Assembly (NCBI GenBank): GCA_013365365.1
Contig: JABVXU010000032.1
Coordinates: 1-64,000, forward strand
DNA from: Cruorifilaria tuberocauda
Lineage: Eukaryota > Nematoda > Chromadorea > Rhabditida > Onchocercidae
Length of the DNA stretch: 64,000 bases
Direction of reading: 5' to 3'
Each line of letters begins with the position of its first letter. Within the stretch, counting starts at the first letter, position 1. The notes under the pieces are model-generated. The model saw only the letters and a program-made list of their open reading frames with translations, did no database searches and was not told where the DNA came from. Below, piece by piece: positions 9,779 to 18,632 of the stretch. The translations under genes were made by a program, and so were the position numbers.

Positions 9779-11032
9779 TCAAAACAATATATCTCTTATC
9801 TGTCTTACAGCTTTGCTTGCCTTTGACCCTTCTTCTGCAAAAGAAGCTGCCTCAAGGAAAATTTCAAGTTTTTCCCACTCTTCTTTACCATTCATACGGC
9901 TCAAAAATATAGGCTTATATTCATTTCTAATTTTCTCCGATGCTTTCTGATATGAAAAATCTAGCTCCTCATATGTGCTACAATCTACCGATTGTAGTAT
10001 CAGTAAAAATGAAAGTAAGTTAGGCGCAAGCAATTCTTTCTTTGTATAGTTCAGAAGACATAGTTCCATTTTTTTTACACAGTGCTCTATCATCCCTAAC
10101 GAGAGGGATAAACTTTCTGCATAAAATACAAAACTGTTTATGACAAGCTGTTTTAGCTTCTTCGATAACTTTATACTTTTAAATAATTCTTGTGTAAATT
10201 TTTTTATCGGTTGTTTTGACAAATGAAAGGATAGATCAGCAAAAGAGCTAAGGTCAAAATTTTGCCCAAGTACTGCTTTGATAGCTCTATATACATTACT
10301 CCTATCCCTACTAACAGAAATAATAAAAATAAGACCTTCTATATTAAGAAGATATTTTATAGATTCTAAAAAGTCAACAATAAACTTAGGACGACATATA
10401 TCAAGGTCATCTACCATTATATAAATGCTTTTACCTTTTTTGATTCTGCTAACCACCTTCATTAACTGTGTTTTAAAATCCTTGGTATTTTCTTTGCTTT
10501 TTTGCAGAATACTCAACTCTCTTAGCACAGTGCCAATATCATTTTTATCGGCCTCTTTTGTAGCATCAAGCAGTATAGAAAGCATAGCAAGCGGAGACTT
10601 ATTAATCAACTTTCCCAGTGTGTTCAAAGAGAATAGCTCTTGATTTATGTTCTTGAGTCGTTGTATAACACTTCTTTTTACTTCGTAAGATGCAAACAAA
10701 TCCTCAAATAAGAAATTTAAAAAAGAAGATAGTGGTTGGTCTAATGCATTGATATCCCATGCACTATAATAAGCCGCTATTTCATCTTGCTGCTTCAACT
10801 CTTTGACCCATTCTTTTAAAAAAAATGTCTTGCCCCATCCACTGTACCCTTCTAGAGATATTATTGTAAAAGACTGATTAATTGTTTTAATTATAGTGTT
10901 GAATTTGCTTGAAAATTCCCTATAGTTTAAGAGGTCATTTTCCCAAGCTGCCACCTTAAGTGGTTGGACCTGCACTAATTCTTTTTTTCTTAAGGTTATT
11001 AGTGATATAAGCTTTCCTAAGCACATCCTCAC
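9779..11032 (-). CDS. KAP-family P-loop NTPase
   Basis: A 417-residue P-loop ATPase of the KAP/STAND-like type. Walker A is GYSGWGKT at residues 62-69 and the Walker B region is MVDDLDICR at about 206-214, with the paired acidic residues KAP proteins carry; YYSAWD at 89-93 corresponds to the family's aromatic-Trp strand between them. Classical KAP NTPases have transmembrane helices inserted in the NTPase domain; none is visible here, so this is a soluble version. The gene starts 2 bases after the recR stop and is probably translationally coupled. The first 20-25 residues are basic and the true start may be further in. KAP proteins include phage-exclusion and membrane-associated ATPases; the role here is unknown. 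Confidence 0.7.
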   Translation of the reverse strand: MRMCLGKLISLITLRKKELVQVQPLKVAAWENDLLNYREFSSKFNTIIKTINQSFTIISLEGYSGWGKTFFLKEWVKELKQQDEIAAYYSAWDINALDQPLSSFLNFLFEDLFASYEVKRSVIQRLKNINQELFSLNTLGKLINKSPLAMLSILLDATKEADKNDIGTVLRELSILQKSKENTKDFKTQLMKVVSRIKKGKSIYIMVDDLDICRPKFIVDFLESIKYLLNIEGLIFIISVSRDRSNVYRAIKAVLGQNFDLSSFADLSFHLSKQPIKKFTQELFKSIKLSKKLKQLVINSFVFYAESLSLSLGMIEHCVKKMELCLLNYTKKELLAPNLLSFLLILQSVDCSTYEELDFSYQKASEKIRNEYKPIFLSRMNGKEEWEKLEIFLEAASFAEEGSKASKAVRQIRDILF

Positions 11033-11034
11033 CC

Positions 11035-11634
11035 TTAATTTAACTCATATTCTTTTCTTGAAGTGAGTGCTGCTTTCAGTGTTCCCTCGTCTAGATAGTC
11101 AATTTCTCCACCTATTGGTATCCCACAAGCAAGATGTGATATTTTCACATCTAAATTTTTCAATAATTTAATTATATATTGCACCGTAATCTGACCATCC
11201 AATGTTGGATTTATTGCAATGATAACCTCTCCAATCTTGGATTCTAAGACTCTTTTATGGATAGTATTTAGGCTAAGTTCTTTTGGTCCAATACCATTTA
11301 TTGCAGATAATTTACCACCTAGAACATGATACATACCACAATATATATTCCCTTTCTCAAAAGCCCATAGATCACCTAACTCCTCCACTACACACATTAA
11401 CTTATTGTCACGTTTTGGATCAGTACAAATAGAACATGGTGATTTACTATCTAAATTTCCACAGATTTTACATTTTACTATAAGATTTGCTAGATCTTTA
11501 ATTGATGAGGCAAGTGGAAGCATAACATTTTCTCTATTTTGAAGTAAATATGTAACTAACCTGCGTGATGATGCAGGCCCCAAACTCGGCAATTTAGAAA
11601 AAGCATAGATTAAATTTCTTATGTTAATGTTCAT
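11035..11634 (-). CDS. recR: Recombination mediator RecR
   Basis: RecR acts with RecF and RecO to load RecA on gapped DNA. The N-terminal helix-hairpin-helix ([13 protein letters not shown]) is followed by a four-Cys zinc finger (CKICGN then CSIC) and a Toprim domain ([17 protein letters not shown], then [16 protein letters not shown]). I chose the ATG at 11634, giving 199 residues that begin [20 protein letters not shown] and match the family N-terminus; an upstream ATG at 11670 would add 12 hydrophobic residues with no counterpart. It lies directly upstream of the KAP ATPase gene with a 2-base gap. Confidence 0.92.
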   Translation of the reverse strand: MNINIRNLIYAFSKLPSLGPASSRRLVTYLLQNRENVMLPLASSIKDLANLIVKCKICGNLDSKSPCSICTDPKRDNKLMCVVEELGDLWAFEKGNIYCGMYHVLGGKLSAINGIGPKELSLNTIHKRVLESKIGEVIIAINPTLDGQITVQYIIKLLKNLDVKISHLACGIPIGGEIDYLDEGTLKAALTSRKEYELN

Positions 11635-11670
11635 CCTATAAATCAAGAACAGATTATAAAATGGTAACAT

Positions 11671-12049
11671 TAAAACCTATGTAAAGAAAGAAGTAAGTTC
11701 CACTTAGTCTTGTTTTAGTAAGCAGCGAAAAATTACTCTATCATACTAAAATCACACTCTGCTGAGAGTAGATATATTTGAAGAACTCAAAACCTACTTT
11801 TGTTTACATACCTCTTTAGCAAGCAGCTAAATTTAATAAAATATTAGTATATTTTTATATACAGATATACACAGCTATTATATACGTGCTTCACATCTTC
11901 TGAATCTTTACTTCAATTTTAAGATAAAAGAAATGCCATACTAAGTACTCTAAACTTTATTTATAGTTACCTCAAGCATTAATGAATATAAAAAAACAGA
12001 AGAAAAACAATACACATAAGTTTGTACTTGCCTTTTTTATATTTATAAC
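11671..12049. other. Gene-free stretch between recR and trpS
   Basis: AT-rich spacer upstream of recR and downstream of trpS, both on the minus strand. It presumably holds the recR promoter on the minus strand, but I cannot single out a -35/-10 pair among the many AT-rich hexamers. There is no RNA gene and no long open frame. Confidence 0.45.
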
Positions 12050-13048
12050 CTATTGAATGAACCCTATAATATCTTTAATTTCTTTTATGCTATAGTTCGC
12101 AATCTCTTCTGCTTTTTCTGTACCACTCTTTAATACTTCATACAAATAAGATTGGTCTTTTAAAAGATCATCAATTCTCTCACGCATTGGCGATACAACA
12201 CTAATGATTAAATCAGCTAACTCTTTTTTAAAATACTTCATATCATGCTTACTCATCTCTTCACATACTTCATTTATATCAAAATTGCTGAGTGTTGAAT
12301 AAATATTTAACAAATTGTTTACCTCTGGACGATATTTTAAAGTAGCAAAATCAAAGCCTAGTATTGAATCTGTTTTTGCTTTTTCTATTTTTTTAATAAT
12401 TAAATCATCTGTATCATCAAGGTTAATGCAAGAATATTCCGAAGGGTCAGATTTACTCATCTTATTTGTACCATCTCTTAAGCTCATTATCCTCGATGTT
12501 TGATTTGAAGTTAGGACTTCCGGCATAACAAAATAATTGAACTTATAGTGATTATTAAAAGCTAACGCAATATTACGTGCAAGCTCTAAATGTTGTTTCT
12601 GATCATCACCAACAGGAACATATCTGGTTCGATATAGTAGTATATCTGCAGCCATAAGTACTGGGTAACTATATAATCCCAAAGAGGCTTTTCGTTTATC
12701 AATACCAACTTTCTCTTTGAATTGAGTCATACGATTAAGCCAATTAACCGGTGTATAGCACCCAAGCAACCAACCTAGCTTAGTATGGCTACTAACTGTA
12801 GACTGACTAAAAATAATGGACTTCTCTGGGTCTATTCCACACGCGATATAAACTGCTGCCGTTTTTAAAATATTACTTTTTAATTCATTCGCAGAAAGTT
12901 TACTGGCTGTGATTGCATGCATATCAACAATACAAAAGAGAGATTTATATTTATCCTGCAAACCTATCCACTGCTTAAGTGCACCAAGATAATTACCCAA
13001 GTGCAGTATACCACTTGGTTGAACACCTGAAAAAACAATACTACACAT
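12050..13048 (-). CDS. trpS: Tryptophanyl-tRNA synthetase
   Basis: Class I aminoacyl-tRNA synthetase charging tRNA-Trp. The HIGH-equivalent is PSGILHLGNYLGAL at about residues 10-23, and KMSKSDPSE at about 198-206 is the KMSKS loop. At 332 residues it has the standard bacterial length. Its start overlaps the end of grpE by 8 bases, so it is the last gene of the minus-strand run rpsP-ispB-grpE-trpS and is probably translated by coupling. Confidence 0.97.
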   Translation of the reverse strand: MCSIVFSGVQPSGILHLGNYLGALKQWIGLQDKYKSLFCIVDMHAITASKLSANELKSNILKTAAVYIACGIDPEKSIIFSQSTVSSHTKLGWLLGCYTPVNWLNRMTQFKEKVGIDKRKASLGLYSYPVLMAADILLYRTRYVPVGDDQKQHLELARNIALAFNNHYKFNYFVMPEVLTSNQTSRIMSLRDGTNKMSKSDPSEYSCINLDDTDDLIIKKIEKAKTDSILGFDFATLKYRPEVNNLLNIYSTLSNFDINEVCEEMSKHDMKYFKKELADLIISVVSPMRERIDDLLKDQSYLYEVLKSGTEKAEEIANYSIKEIKDIIGFIQ

Positions 13049-13631
13049 TGTTTTGTTTTGCTAATTGTTTTTTACAACTAGCAGACGACTTCTTGGAAAT
13101 AACAACCATTGCAGGACGAAGCAATCTAGTTTTAATAGTAAACCCTGTTTGTAAAACCTCAACAATAGTACCAACCTCTTTTTCATTATCCTCTCTCTCC
13201 ACAACAGCTTGATGTAAATTACTATCAAAGAGTTCTCCAATTGGATCCATTTCCTTTATCCCGTGTTTTTTAAGATCACTCATAATTTTTTGATGAGCCA
13301 CTTTAATTCCTTCATGAACAGGATCACCACCTTTCAGGTTTTCCATTACTCTTTTTAAATTGTCACACAAATCTATTATATCACGTGCAAACTGAGTAAC
13401 TGCATAATCACTTGCATCGCTGATTTGCTTTTGCATTATGCGCTTAATGTTCTCATTGTCCGCAACAGCACGGCGTAAATGATCCTCAAGTTGAGCTGCT
13501 CGTTCCTTTAAGACGAGGAAGCTTTCTTCTAGACTAACAACTTGGTTATTGTCATCTCTCTTATCTTCGCTTTTCTGCTCATTTACCATATCAGTAAACT
13601 TCTTCCTTTTTTCCTTATTACTATCTGACAT
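13041..13631 (-). CDS. grpE: Nucleotide exchange factor GrpE
   Basis: GrpE releases ADP from DnaK (and possibly HscA) to complete the chaperone cycle. A charged, disordered N-terminus (about 1-25) is followed by a long coiled coil (LEESFLVLKERAAQLEDHL and on) and the C-terminal beta domain with MDPIGELFDSNLHQAV and VVEVLQTGF-type residues (here TIVEVLQTGFTIKTRLLRPA), the family signature. The length of 196 is normal. It starts 10 bases after the ispB stop and overlaps trpS by 8 bases. Confidence 0.95.
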   Translation of the reverse strand: MSDSNKEKRKKFTDMVNEQKSEDKRDDNNQVVSLEESFLVLKERAAQLEDHLRRAVADNENIKRIMQKQISDASDYAVTQFARDIIDLCDNLKRVMENLKGGDPVHEGIKVAHQKIMSDLKKHGIKEMDPIGELFDSNLHQAVVEREDNEKEVGTIVEVLQTGFTIKTRLLRPAMVVISKKSSASCKKQLAKQNNV

Positions 13632-13641
13632 ATCAATATTC

Positions 13642-14676
13642 TCAAGAACCTAATAAATATATAGCAACTAATCTAAAAATATCAAGAACTAGACTAGTCC
13701 GTCTCTTTATGCTAGTACTAACATTTAAGAGATTAATTAAAGCAGTTTTGCAAGGAGAATCGGGGAAAATACTGATATTATCAAGTGCTATGTTGATATA
13801 ATGTTTTGCTTCTTCTATAGAAAGCTCAATGGCATCGTGTTGATTAATATAGTATAATGCTTGATCGAAATCACGCTTAGATGAAGAAAAACATTTTTCC
13901 CAAAATTTTTGCTCTTCTAGGCTGCTTTTCTCATATGCTATGATAACAGGCAAAGTGACTTTGCCCTCAAAAAAATCTTTTCCGATTTGTTTTCCAGAAG
14001 TATTTTGATTAGCAGTATAATCAAGCATATCATCAATTATTTGAAATGCTATACCAAAGTTAAATCCAAAATTTTTTAGGCTTTCTGTTTCCTCATTTGT
14101 AGCATCAGATATTACAGATGCGGCTTCACAACACGCGGAAAACAAAGATGCTGTCTTTTTCCCAATAATATCGAAATAACTTTCTCTAATAGAATAAGGG
14201 TCAAAGCACGTTGTCATCTGCTTTATTTCACCACTCACAAGTAAGCGTGACGCTTTAGAGAGAATAGAAAGGATATTTAGATCTCTGCATTCTATGAGCC
14301 ATCTAAACGCTAGAGTTAATAATAAATCACCTACTAAAATGCTTGATTTGTCTCCCCAAATCTTATTTGCTGCCCTAACTCCATGTCGTACTTCACTTCT
14401 GTCTAGTACATCATCATGTAGCAAAGTGGCATTATGTATAAATTCTACTGACGCAGCAATTTTAATCCTATCCTTTCCGGAATAGCCTAGCATTTTGCAT
14501 ATGACAAAAACAAGCTTAGGCCTGATTTTCTTTCCACCTGATTTAACAAGGTGAGATATAATGTCGGTAGCAAGCTTAATATCTTCATTGTCAACACTAC
14601 TAAAGATAAAATCTTTCATAGCTGACAAATCAGAAGATAAAATATTATCTAATACATCATTATTTACTGATAGCAT
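13642..14676 (-). CDS. ispB: Polyprenyl diphosphate synthase (octaprenyl type)
   Basis: Trans-prenyltransferase that extends farnesyl diphosphate to the long side chain used for ubiquinone. The first Asp-rich motif is in LLHDDVLDRSEVRHG and the second in FQIIDDMLDYTAN, with GGKKIRPKL as the isopentenyl-diphosphate-binding segment. The residues before the first motif (SVEFIHNATLLHDD) include Ala-Thr rather than bulky aromatics, which fits a long-chain product, but the exact chain length cannot be set. Its ATG shares one base with the rpsP stop, indicating tight coupling in the rpsP-ispB-grpE-trpS run. Isoprenoid precursors would come from the MEP pathway represented by ispH at 58984-59913. Confidence 0.93.
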   Translation of the reverse strand: MLSVNNDVLDNILSSDLSAMKDFIFSSVDNEDIKLATDIISHLVKSGGKKIRPKLVFVICKMLGYSGKDRIKIAASVEFIHNATLLHDDVLDRSEVRHGVRAANKIWGDKSSILVGDLLLTLAFRWLIECRDLNILSILSKASRLLVSGEIKQMTTCFDPYSIRESYFDIIGKKTASLFSACCEAASVISDATNEETESLKNFGFNFGIAFQIIDDMLDYTANQNTSGKQIGKDFFEGKVTLPVIIAYEKSSLEEQKFWEKCFSSSKRDFDQALYYINQHDAIELSIEEAKHYINIALDNISIFPDSPCKTALINLLNVSTSIKRRTSLVLDIFRLVAIYLLGS

Positions 14677-14990
14677 TAAAGAGATTTATGCCTCTTGTTT
14701 TTTTCTGTTCCCTTTAGCTCTACCTTTTTTTTTGCTTCTAAATCCAGAAAGCCATTTTTAATAAGCCATAACACTCTTTCAGTTGCTTGTGCACCTACAT
14801 CTAGCCAATACTCTAATCTATCAGCTTTTATCATAACACGATTTCTATCGTCTTTTGCTAACATTGGGTCATACTGCCCTATTCTTTCAATAAAACGTCC
14901 ATTTCTTGGTGCACGAGAATCAGCTACAATTATCCTATAAAAAGGACGTTTTTTTTTACCAATCCTTGCTAACCTTATCTTGACTGCCAT
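14676..14990 (-). CDS. rpsP: 30S ribosomal protein S16
   Basis: S16 stabilises the 5' domain of 16S rRNA. The opening [20 protein letters not shown] and the following [20 protein letters not shown] are diagnostic. The length of 104 is slightly long because of a Lys-rich tail. It is the first gene of the minus-strand run. The usual partners rimM, trmD and rplS are absent, replaced here by ispB, grpE and trpS. Confidence 0.97.
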   Translation of the reverse strand: MAVKIRLARIGKKKRPFYRIIVADSRAPRNGRFIERIGQYDPMLAKDDRNRVMIKADRLEYWLDVGAQATERVLWLIKNGFLDLEAKKKVELKGTEKNKRHKSL

Positions 14991-16284
14991 GTTAACCTTT
15001 ACTCATATTATTATTTATAACTCTATACAACAAATAGTCTAAGTCAAATAGATTATGAAATTTCTACACCATAAATGCACATTATAAAATATCTGAATGC
15101 ATAGCCTCAATTTACGAAGATTATCTTAAATGTTATAAGGTTTTTAAGTGTGCCATCCAAACTCACTTTGCCTAATACAGCTATTTCCATTATAATAATG
15201 AAAAGCAGTCCTAATTTCCATAAGACTTGTACATGTTAGTTCCCCGGTAATAGTACTACCAGGTATCAGAAAGATGTGTTCATATTAATGATTGCAACAC
15301 AGTCACTAAAAAATATCGGTAAAGATAGGGAAAAGCAGAACAATCTCTACTTCATCTAATGAAGTTATTATTAGGTGGTGAAACTTTTAATTGTAGATTA
15401 TTTCCGATGGAAATGGAAAGAATCAGATTAGTTTTGTTGGATATGTTCAAGATACAATCATTAAAATTTGCAAAAACTTAAATTTACATAATCTACACTT
15501 TCTGAAAATCACAATGTTGATCCTTCTTTTAATGACTACATGCGTCAGTACAGGAACCATAAAAGGAAAGCCAAGATAGGAGAACTTAAATTAAGCTTTA
15601 TCCACAGAGTATCTTTATTTGATATAGTAGTAAAATTTAGAAAAATAAAAACTCTAATCACTGGTATATATAGTCCATATAATAAATAATGTGCAATAAT
15701 AAAATTACTTAGGTATTAAGTTGTAATATAAGCTTGCAGACTCCAATCATGAATTGGTCGTTTTTGAAAAATAGCATGATATTTTCTCTTTAAATAGTTA
15801 ACGACGCAACTAAAAGTGCAAAAACTAAGCTAAGTCCAAAATTTGGAATACATGATGAATACTGTACCTTTTGAGGGTTGGATAAGAACTAGTTACTGTT
15901 TTTCAATGTTGCCTAAAATGTTCTATCAACGTTTGATAATAAGGTCATCATTATAATGATGTTGCATTTGTCAGGAACCGAGAATTACATACTGATTCTG
16001 ATAGAAATCAAAGCGTTAGATAGTCAAAGTAAATAATATAGAAAAACTAAAAGAGCAGTGATTCAATAAATATTGATTATTATCGTTACATTATTAAATA
16101 CTCATTTGAAAGATATTTTTTTGCAAAAACATAAAAAGGAGCACACTTGAGCCTTCCATAGAACAGGATACAGGAACCATCAGGTGATTTTTGAGGTCTC
16201 CTCTTTTTCAAGAATCTACTGTAAAAAACACTTTACACACCAAAATGATCGCACTTTGCTATGCTATAAAAAGTTGAGAAAATC
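14991..16284. other. 1.3 kb gene-free stretch with relic open segments
   Basis: No intact gene. The longest plausible relic is a plus-strand open run of 50 codons at 15329-15481, ending at TAA, with non-repetitive composition (LLLGGETFNCRLFPMEME inside). It has no start context and nothing continuous around it. A perfect TTATCCACA (DnaA-box type) at 15598-15606 is isolated and probably chance. The minus-strand end next to rpsP should hold that operon's promoter. Confidence 0.45.
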
Positions 16285-17196
16285 TCAATTATAATCAAAT
16301 AAAGCCTTGACAAATTCCTTACTAGTAAATTCCCTTAAATCTTCTACACTTTCGCCAACCCCTATTGCATGCAACTTTACTTTATAAATTTCTGCAAGCC
16401 CAATCACTACTCCACCCTTAGCAGTACCATCTAGCTTTGTCATGATTATCCCTGTCACATTTATCATCTTATTAAATATCTCCAGTTGACTATAAGCATT
16501 TTGGCCAGTAGTCGCATCAAGAATTAAAATAATATCATGAGGGGCAGTATAATCTAATTTTTTTACTGTTCTATGTATTTTTGATAATTCTTCCATAAGA
16601 TTTACATTATTCTGTAACCTGCCTGCTGTGTCAATTAGAACGATATCAGCTTTGTTTTCTATAGCTTGACTCACAGCTCTATATGCTATGCTTGCAGAAT
16701 CGCTGCCATATTCTCCAGTGAGAATAGAGCAACCAGAACGTTCAGCCCAAATGCCTAATTGTTCACTAGCAGCAGCTCTAAATGTATCACATGCGACCAG
16801 CACGACAGATTTCCCCATTCTTTTATACTTATGCGCAAGTTTGCCTATAGTTGTGGTTTTACCATTACCATTCACTCCACACACCATAATTATATGTGGT
16901 TTCCTGCTCAAAATTAATGGTTGCACAACAGGATTTAATATATTTTCTATTTCATTCATTAGTTGCTGAGTCACAACTTTATGTTCAACTTCTTTATTAA
17001 ATTTGATGCTTGCAAGCCTATCAATAATTAGCTTAGAAGTTTTATAACCAATATCCATGCTAATTAACAGCTCCTCTAGCTCATCTAGAAGCAACTGGTC
17101 TAGCTTTTTCTTGCCAGGAAAAATGCTCTTCATTCTACTGCTAAAGTGAGAAGAAGTTTTCAACAAGCCCTTATAAAGATTATTGAACAAATTCAA
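16285..17196 (-). CDS. ftsY: Signal recognition particle receptor FtsY
   Basis: SRP-family GTPase that docks Ffh-ribosome complexes at the inner membrane. NG domain only: a short helical N domain (about 20-95), P-loop GVNGNGKT at 107-114, then DTFRAAASEQL, DTAGRLQNN, TKLDGTAKGG and the closing GVGESVEDLREF. At 303 residues it lacks the long acidic A domain of E. coli FtsY, as is usual in alphaproteobacteria. The start is TTG at 17196, supported by a strong AAGGGG ribosome site at 17205-17210, one of the best in the window. It is divergent from iscU. Its partner ffh is at 62500-63846. Confidence 0.96.
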   Translation of the reverse strand: MNLFNNLYKGLLKTSSHFSSRMKSIFPGKKKLDQLLLDELEELLISMDIGYKTSKLIIDRLASIKFNKEVEHKVVTQQLMNEIENILNPVVQPLILSRKPHIIMVCGVNGNGKTTTIGKLAHKYKRMGKSVVLVACDTFRAAASEQLGIWAERSGCSILTGEYGSDSASIAYRAVSQAIENKADIVLIDTAGRLQNNVNLMEELSKIHRTVKKLDYTAPHDIILILDATTGQNAYSQLEIFNKMINVTGIIMTKLDGTAKGGVVIGLAEIYKVKLHAIGVGESVEDLREFTSKEFVKALFDYN

Positions 17197-17235
17197 GCAA
17201 ATATCCCCTTAAAATTTAAATTTAATGTAAAGGAT

Positions 17236-17252
17236 TACATGTACTACATGTA
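17236..17252. promoter_or_regulatory. Tandem 8-base palindromes between ftsY and iscU
   Basis: TACATGTA occurs twice, at 17236-17243 and 17245-17252, separated by one C; each copy is its own reverse complement. The site lies in the 170-base divergent spacer, 40 bases from the ftsY start codon and about 125 bases before iscU. The symmetry suggests an operator for a dimeric regulator. There is no direct evidence of binding, and IscR sites are usually less symmetric than this. Confidence 0.35.
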
Positions 17253-17377
17253 TTGTAAAGTCAATGCATTTGCTTATATGTATTTTTTTTAGTAAAACGC
17301 ACTATTTATGAGTGTTTTTTCTTTAGTTTCTAAATTAAGTGTGTTAGACTATAAAATAATGGTTTATGCGTAATCTT

Positions 17378-17770
17378 ATGAGTTATAATGAAAAAATTCT
17401 AGATCATTATGAAAATCCAAGGAATGTTGGTTCTCTAGATAAGAATGATCCCAATGTTGGTACTGGTTTAGTAGGGGCACCATCATGCGGCGATGTTATG
17501 AAGTTACAAATAAAGGTGAATGACAAAGGTGTTATTGAAGATGCGAAATTTAAAACTTTTGGTTGTGGTTCTGCTATTGCTTCAAGCTCTCTACTTACAG
17601 AGATGATAAAAGGGAAAACTATTGAAAGTGTAACACAGATAAAGAATACCAAAATAGTAGAAGAATTATCTTTACCCCCAGTAAAGATACACTGTTCTGT
17701 ACTTGCTGAAGATGCTATAAAAGCTGCTATCCATGATTATCAAAGTAAACAAAGTAAAAATAATAGCTAA
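17378..17770 (+). CDS. iscU: Fe-S cluster assembly scaffold IscU
   Basis: Scaffold on which [2Fe-2S] clusters are built from IscS-derived sulfur and then passed on with help from HscA/HscB. The three ligand cysteines are present at C37 (GAPSCGDV), C63 (GCGSA) and C106 (KIHCSVL), with the HscA-recognition motif LPPVK just before the last. I start at the ATG at 17378 (MSYNEKILDHYENPRN), which matches the family; an in-frame ATG at 17366 would add four residues. It is first in iscU-iscA-hscB-hscA. iscS and iscR, which often precede it, are not here. Confidence 0.96.
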   Translation: MSYNEKILDHYENPRNVGSLDKNDPNVGTGLVGAPSCGDVMKLQIKVNDKGVIEDAKFKTFGCGSAIASSSLLTEMIKGKTIESVTQIKNTKIVEELSLPPVKIHCSVLAEDAIKAAIHDYQSKQSKNNS

Positions 17771-17776
17771 GAAGTT

Positions 17777-18181
17777 ATGGGTGAGTATCAAAAAGTAAGT
17801 ACTGTAGAAAAAAATAAAAAAGCAATAACCATCACTAAAAATGCAACGGAGAAGATAAGGTATTTATTGGATCAAAAACAACATGATAACTTTAAAAAAT
17901 CAAAGGAAGCGATAGGGATAAGGGTACTAATTAAGCAAAAAGGATGTTCTGGTTTAAAGTATGATATTGAATATGCATATGATGTCCGCCCTTTGGAATC
18001 AATAATTGAAGAAGTCTGCAATAACGGTCAAAAAATCAAGGTACTGATCGATCCGAAATCTGTAATGTTTATCCTTGGCTCTGAAATGGATTATGTAGAG
18101 GGGAAATTCTCGTCTGGTTTTATTTTTAAAAACCCTAATGAAAAAGGGAAATGTGGTTGTGGAAAGAGTTTTTATGTTTAG
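17777..18181 (+). CDS. iscA: Fe-S cluster carrier IscA (A-type)
   Basis: A-type carrier delivering Fe-S clusters to target enzymes. The conserved cysteines are in KGCSGLKY (about residue 55-62) and in the C-terminal CGCGKSF pair. It has 134 residues, somewhat longer than the usual 107 because of an N-terminal extension and a short internal insert near KQHDNFKKSKEA. It begins 6 bases after the iscU stop and overlaps hscB by 8 bases. Confidence 0.94.
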   Translation: MGEYQKVSTVEKNKKAITITKNATEKIRYLLDQKQHDNFKKSKEAIGIRVLIKQKGCSGLKYDIEYAYDVRPLESIIEEVCNNGQKIKVLIDPKSVMFILGSEMDYVEGKFSSGFIFKNPNEKGKCGCGKSFYV

Positions 18182-18632
18182 CAACTATTTTACAACACTT
18201 AAAATCGATCAAGCTTTCAATATCAACTTTGATGAGCTGGAAAAAAAATATATTGAATTAAGCAGGGTTGATATAAATGAAAGAGAGTCCAAAAACATGA
18301 AAAACATAAACAAAGCTTACCAAGTGCTTAAGTCCCCGCTAAAACGGGCTGAGCACTTGCTTTATCTTTTTGGCATAAAAAGCCAAGAGAATTACACAAG
18401 TCCTGAGATATTAAATGAATCAATGGAAATAAGAGAGTATTTACTAGATTGCAATGATCTGCAACTTGTAAGCAGTATGATTGATGAAAGAATAAAAGAT
18501 TGCACTAAAAATTTAACTAATGCTTTTGCTGCAAAAAATTTTGCTGAAGCTGCAACGCAGGTTTTAAGATTGAAGTACTTACATAAGTCACTTGAGAAGG
18601 TAAAAGAAAGTGAGATCAATTCAAATTTCTGA
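18174..18632 (+). CDS. hscB: HscB-like co-chaperone lacking the HPD motif
   Basis: By position and architecture this is HscB, the J-protein that brings IscU to HscA. From the ATG at 18174 it has 152 residues: an N-terminal J-like domain (INKAYQVLKSPLKRAEHLL at about 45-63 matches well) and a C-terminal IscU-binding three-helix domain. The stretch that should carry the His-Pro-Asp tripeptide, after helix II, reads IELSRVDINERESKNMKNI and has no HPD; it also looks several residues short. HPD is what stimulates the Hsp70 ATPase, so either this protein works differently or it is eroding. The frame is open from 18138, but the longer start would overlap iscA by 44 bases. It overlaps hscA by 23 bases. 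Confidence 0.85.
   Translation: MFSNYFTTLKIDQAFNINFDELEKKYIELSRVDINERESKNMKNINKAYQVLKSPLKRAEHLLYLFGIKSQENYTSPEILNESMEIREYLLDCNDLQLVSSMIDERIKDCTKNLTNAFAAKNFAEAATQVLRLKYLHKSLEKVKESEINSNF

Noticed and set aside
15598..15606. Perfect DnaA box (TTATCCACA)
   Set aside because: Single, with no neighbouring boxes, no clear AT-rich unwinding repeats tied to it and no origin-associated gene nearby; one hit is expected by chance in this much AT-rich DNA.
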